The notes beneath the pieces were generated by a model. The model did not search any database. It had not been told where the DNA came from and saw nothing but the letters and a program-made list of their open reading frames with translations. A stretch of 64,000 bases of DNA from Kitasatospora kifunensis (lineage in GTDB: Bacteria; Actinomycetota; Actinomycetes; Streptomycetales; Streptomycetaceae). Position numbers and translations under genes: made by a program. Shown here piece by piece: positions 61,003 to 64,000 of the stretch (position 1 is its first letter; each line of letters begins with the position of its first letter). Where the stretch lies: the NCBI RefSeq assembly GCF_014203855.1, contig NZ_JACHJV010000001.1, positions 3,782,001-3,846,000 of the forward strand, read 5' to 3'.

Positions 61003-62277
61003 GTGATTGACCTTCGCCTGCTTCGTGAGGACCCTGACCGAGTGCGCGCCTCGCAGCGCGCCCGTGGCGAGGACGTCGACCTGGTCGACGCCCTGCTCGC
61101 GGCCGACGAGCGGCGCCGATCCTCGGGCAGTCGCTTCGATGAACTGCGCAATGAGCAGAAGGGTCTGGGCAAGCAGGTCGCCAAGGCCCAGGGCGAGGAG
61201 AAGACCGCCCTGCTGCAGCGCACCAAGGCGCTGGCCGAAGAGGTCAAGGCCGCCGACGCCGAGCAGTCCGAGGCCAAGGAGGAGGCCGAGCGGCTGCTGC
61301 GCTCGCTGGCCAACCTGATCGACCCGGCGGCCCCGGTCGGTGGCGAGGAGGACTTCGTCACGCTCGAGGAGATCGGCACCCCGCGCGACTTCGCGGCCGA
61401 GGGCTTCGAGCCGAAGGACCACGTCGAGCTCGGGCAGATCCTGGGCGCTATCGACACCGAGCGCGGCGCCAAGGTGGCCGGCGCGCGGTCCTACTACCTG
61501 ACCGGCCCCGGCGCCCTGCTGGAGCTGGCCCTGGTCAACATGGCGATGGCCCAGGCCAGCGCGGCCGGCTTCATCCCGATGATCACCCCGACCCTGGTCC
61601 GCCCGGCCGCGATGGACGGCACCGGCTTCCTCGGCCAGGCCGCGGAGAACGTCTACCACCTGCCGCAGGACGACCGGTACCTGGTCGGCACCAGCGAGGT
61701 CGCGCTCGCGGCGTACCACATGGACGAGATCCTGGACGCCGACCAGCTGCCGCTGCGCTACGCCGGCTTCTCCTCCTGCTTCCGCCGCGAGGCCGGGACG
61801 TACGGCAAGGACACCCGCGGCATCATCCGGGTGCACCAGTTCGAAAAGGTGGAGATGTACGTCTACACCACCCCGGAGGAGGCGCAGGCCGAGCACCGCC
61901 GCCTGCTCCAGTGGGAGAAGGACTTCCTCAACGCGCTGGAGCTGCCCTTCCGGGTGATCGACGTCGCCTCCGGCGACCTCGGCGCCTCGGCCGCCCGCAA
62001 GTTCGACATCGAGGCCTGGATCCCGACCCAGGGCAAGTACCGCGAGGTCACCTCCACCTCGAACACCACCGAGTACCAGTCCCGCCGACTGTCGATCCGG
62101 ATGCGCGAGGAGGGCAAGGTCCGTCCGCTGGCCACCCTCAACGGCACCCTGGTCGCCGTGCCCCGGGTGATCGTGGCGCTGCTGGAGAACCACCAGCAGG
62201 CCGATGGCTCCGTGGTGCTGCCCGAGGCGCTGCGCCCGTACCTGGGCGGCCGGAGCACGCTGGACCCGGTCAAGTGA
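61003..62277 (+). CDS. serS: Seryl-tRNA synthetase
   Basis: 424 residues from a GTG at 61003. The N-terminal coiled-coil arm (about residues 30-105) is clear. Class II motifs: motif 2 [30 protein letters not shown] and motif 3 ([19 protein letters not shown]). [19 protein letters not shown] matches the serine-binding loop. It charges tRNA-Ser. The start is probably leaderless. The stop overlaps the GTG of the HAD gene by four bases. Confidence 0.98.
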   Translation: MIDLRLLREDPDRVRASQRARGEDVDLVDALLAADERRRSSGSRFDELRNEQKGLGKQVAKAQGEEKTALLQRTKALAEEVKAADAEQSEAKEEAERLLRSLANLIDPAAPVGGEEDFVTLEEIGTPRDFAAEGFEPKDHVELGQILGAIDTERGAKVAGARSYYLTGPGALLELALVNMAMAQASAAGFIPMITPTLVRPAAMDGTGFLGQAAENVYHLPQDDRYLVGTSEVALAAYHMDEILDADQLPLRYAGFSSCFRREAGTYGKDTRGIIRVHQFEKVEMYVYTTPEEAQAEHRRLLQWEKDFLNALELPFRVIDVASGDLGASAARKFDIEAWIPTQGKYREVTSTSNTTEYQSRRLSIRMREEGKVRPLATLNGTLVAVPRVIVALLENHQQADGSVVLPEALRPYLGGRSTLDPVK

Positions 62278-63086
62278 CCACCGGGCTGCCGTACCGGCTG
62301 ATCGCCACCGATCTGGACGGCACCCTGCTCACCCCCGCGGAGACGGTCTCCGCCCGGACCCGCGCCGCCCTGGCCACCGCCACGGCGGCCGGGGCCACCC
62401 ACATCATCGTCACCGGCCGCGCGGCCCCCTGGGCACGCCCGGTCTTCGACGAGATCGGCTACACCGGGATAGCGGTCTGCGGGCAGGGCGCCCAGGTCTA
62501 CGACGCGGGCGCGCACAAGCTGCTCACCTCGATGACCCTGGACCGCCGGGTGGCCGGGCTCGCACTGGCCAAGCTGGAGGCCGAGCTGGGTCCACTGGCG
62601 GCGGCCGCCAACCAGGACGGCCTGGCGGGCTCGGTACTGGCGCTGCCCTCCTACCAGTTGGAGATCGGCAGCGACCTGCCGCTGCGCCGGGTCGAGACGA
62701 GCGCGGAGCTGTTCACCGAGCCGATCAGCAAGCTCTACATCCAGCACCCCGGACTGACGGACGATCAACTGGCGGACGTCGCCCGCCGGGTGGTCGGCGA
62801 TCTGGTCGGCGTGACGATGGCCGGCCAGAGCATCGTGGAGCTGCTGCCGCTGGGCCTGTCCAAGGCCACCGGGCTGGCCATCGCGGCCCGGCGGCTGGGG
62901 CTGCGGGCGGCGGACACCATCGCCTTCGGCGACATGCCCAACGACGTGCCGATGTTCCACTGGGCCGCGCACACGGTGGCGATGGCCAATGCCCACCAGG
63001 AGCTGCTGGCGGTGGCCGACGAGGTCACCACGAGCAACGCGGCGGACGGCGTCGCACTGGTACTGGAACGGCTCTACGGCGCCTGA
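62274..63086 (+). CDS. Cof-type HAD phosphatase
   Basis: 270 residues from a GTG that overlaps the serS stop (GTGA). HAD motifs: [46 protein letters not shown], and [16 protein letters not shown]. The cap is of the C2B type (between motifs II and III). Members dephosphorylate small sugar phosphates, FMN or pyridoxal phosphate. The coupling with serS suggests a housekeeping role. Confidence 0.93.
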   Translation: MTTGLPYRLIATDLDGTLLTPAETVSARTRAALATATAAGATHIIVTGRAAPWARPVFDEIGYTGIAVCGQGAQVYDAGAHKLLTSMTLDRRVAGLALAKLEAELGPLAAAANQDGLAGSVLALPSYQLEIGSDLPLRRVETSAELFTEPISKLYIQHPGLTDDQLADVARRVVGDLVGVTMAGQSIVELLPLGLSKATGLAIAARRLGLRAADTIAFGDMPNDVPMFHWAAHTVAMANAHQELLAVADEVTTSNAADGVALVLERLYGA

Positions 63087-63102
63087 CCGGCGCTCGGTCT
63101 TG

Positions 63103-63148
63103 GAGGGTCCGCCAGTAGGGGGCCAGCGTCCCCTACTGGCGGACCCTC
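63103..63148. terminator. Strong bidirectional terminator between HAD and LCP genes
   Basis: A 19-bp perfect stem GAGGGTCCGCCAGTAGGGG and its complement around an 8-nt loop, followed by TTAGTT. It lies between convergent stops, with the LCP stop 1 bp away. Confidence 0.85.
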
Positions 63149-64000
63149 TTAGTTGTAGGTGAGGTTGGAGCACGGGTCGTCGTCGGCCGAGCGGGCGTTG
63201 TCGTTGATGCTCGGCGGCAGCGGGGCCGGGGCGGTACTACTGGGCGCGGCGGAAGTGCCCGCCGGGGCACCGCCGTTGGCCGCCGCGTAGTCCTTGCCCA
63301 GGATCAGGTTCAGCGCGGCGGTGCCGCTCTTCTGCAGGGTCGCACCCGGGAAGAGCTGCGCCAGCGACTGAGCGGCCTTGGCCTGGTTCGGGCCGTACTC
63401 GATCACCGTGCTGTCGTGGTCCTGGGTGGCCGCGTTGGCGGCGCCGGCCACGGTGAACTTGGCGTCCTTGAGCTTGGCCGCGGCCGAGGTGGTCAGCCCT
63501 GTGGTGGTGGTGCCGTTGTAGACCATGACCTTGGCCCCGGCGCCGTTCACGTCGCCGGGCGCGGGAACGGAGGGAGCGGAGCTGCTCGGGGCGGCGGGCG
63601 AGGCGTCGGGGCCGCTGGAGCCCGCGGCGTCGGGGCGCTGGCCGCTGGCGTCCTGGCCGTCGAGCGTACGGTCGGCCTTCAGACTGGCCCAGAGGCGGTC
63701 GGCGTCCGGCTGCACCCAGGCCACCCGGGGGCCCTCGAAGCGCCACGGCACGGTGATGAACTTGATGTCCTTCAGGTCGATGTTCTTCATCGACAGCCCG
63801 AAGCCGAGCAGCTTCTCCGCCGAGCCGAGGTCGGGGTCGACGGTCAGCGACTTGGTGGCGGCATCGGCCAGCGGCAGCAAGGCGGTCGGGTTCATCCCCT
63901 CACCCTTGACCTTCTTGATCAGCGCGGAGAGGAAGGCCTGCTGGCGCTGCATCCGGCCGATGTCCGAGCCGTCTCCGATGCCGTGCCGCACCCGGACGTA
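63149..64000 (-). CDS. LytR-CpsA-Psr (LCP) family protein, C-terminal part (partial)
   Basis: The frame is open to base 64000, giving the last 283 residues. YVRVRHGIGDGSDIGRMQRQQAFLSALIKKV is the end of the LCP catalytic domain (conserved Arg and Asp), followed by the C-terminal helical part (WRFEGPRVAWVQPD). A Ser/Pro/Ala linker leads to a LytR_C domain (VMVYNGTTTTGLTTSAAAKLKDAKFTVAG ... VIEYGPNQ). LCP enzymes attach wall teichoic acid or other anionic polymers to peptidoglycan from lipid carriers outside the membrane. The N-terminal membrane anchor is outside the window. Confidence 0.93.
   Translation of the reverse strand, partial: YVRVRHGIGDGSDIGRMQRQQAFLSALIKKVKGEGMNPTALLPLADAATKSLTVDPDLGSAEKLLGFGLSMKNIDLKDIKFITVPWRFEGPRVAWVQPDADRLWASLKADRTLDGQDASGQRPDAAGSSGPDASPAAPSSSAPSVPAPGDVNGAGAKVMVYNGTTTTGLTTSAAAKLKDAKFTVAGAANAATQDHDSTVIEYGPNQAKAAQSLAQLFPGATLQKSGTAALNLILGKDYAAANGGAPAGTSAAPSSTAPAPLPPSINDNARSADDDPCSNLTYN

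Overview
The window is a high-GC actinobacterial chromosome segment, almost certainly from the Streptomycetaceae (Streptomyces, Kitasatospora or a close relative). The evidence is BldC, an actinomycete valine dehydrogenase, a DyP-peroxidase/Sco/PCuAC copper cluster, a mycothiol-type DinB-fold protein, an F420-type LLM oxidoreductase, frequent GTG starts and strong third-position G/C. Most of the region is conserved core chromosome. Only the left end looks like an accessory island.

Left end (1-5700), defence island: the tail of a Wadjet type II SMC-like ATPase (JetC), the complete JetD nuclease subunit, a TIR-NB-ARC (STAND) immune receptor, and a divergently transcribed stand-alone protein that is homologous to the receptor's own C-terminal domain. 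A VapC-like PIN toxin gene broken by an in-frame amber codon follows, and the block ends at a tRNA-Lys gene. The receptor plus stand-alone copy is the best candidate here for an under-described system.

5.8-20 kb: a nucleotidyltransferase-fold protein, small membrane proteins, a DEAD-box RNA helicase with a long Arg/Gly/Asp-repeat tail, an Ala/Gly-rich lipoprotein-like protein, a minimal zincin, a tRNA-Glu/Asp/Phe cluster, a GlxA-type regulator divergent from an NTF2-like protein, a cold-shock protein with an attenuator-like leader, a styrene-monooxygenase-like flavoprotein, and a translationally coupled pair of polytopic membrane proteins (GT87 and DUF2079).

20-35 kb: HrpA helicase (with a perfect Crp-type site in its upstream region), tRNA-Asp, bldC with a long upstream gap, vdh, a DUF3073 protein, purM, purF, a lipid-kinase-like protein and purA. 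As I recall it, the hrpA-bldC-vdh-DUF3073-purM-purF order is the one seen around SCO4086-SCO4092 in S. coelicolor.

35-53 kb: housekeeping and accessory metabolism: GNAT, a quinone-reductase-like oxidoreductase with a divergent HxlR regulator, an acyltransferase-3 membrane protein, a thioredoxin/NHL protein, M18 aminopeptidase, a large acyl-CoA dehydrogenase, an SseB-like protein, pirin, an LLM oxidoreductase, a PP2C-like protein, a TetR/DinB-fold pair, a glutaryl-CoA-dehydrogenase-like enzyme, and an RsbW-like ATPase whose kinase fold is interrupted by an in-frame palindromic insertion. Several promoters carry well-defined palindromes or paired repeats.

53-64 kb: an extracytoplasmic copper cluster (membrane protein, YcnI, Sco, PCuAC, CopC/CopD fusion, Tat-exported DyP peroxidase), pheA, a cluster of DnaA boxes, serS coupled to a HAD hydrolase, and the C-terminal part of an LCP-family cell-wall ligase running off the right edge.
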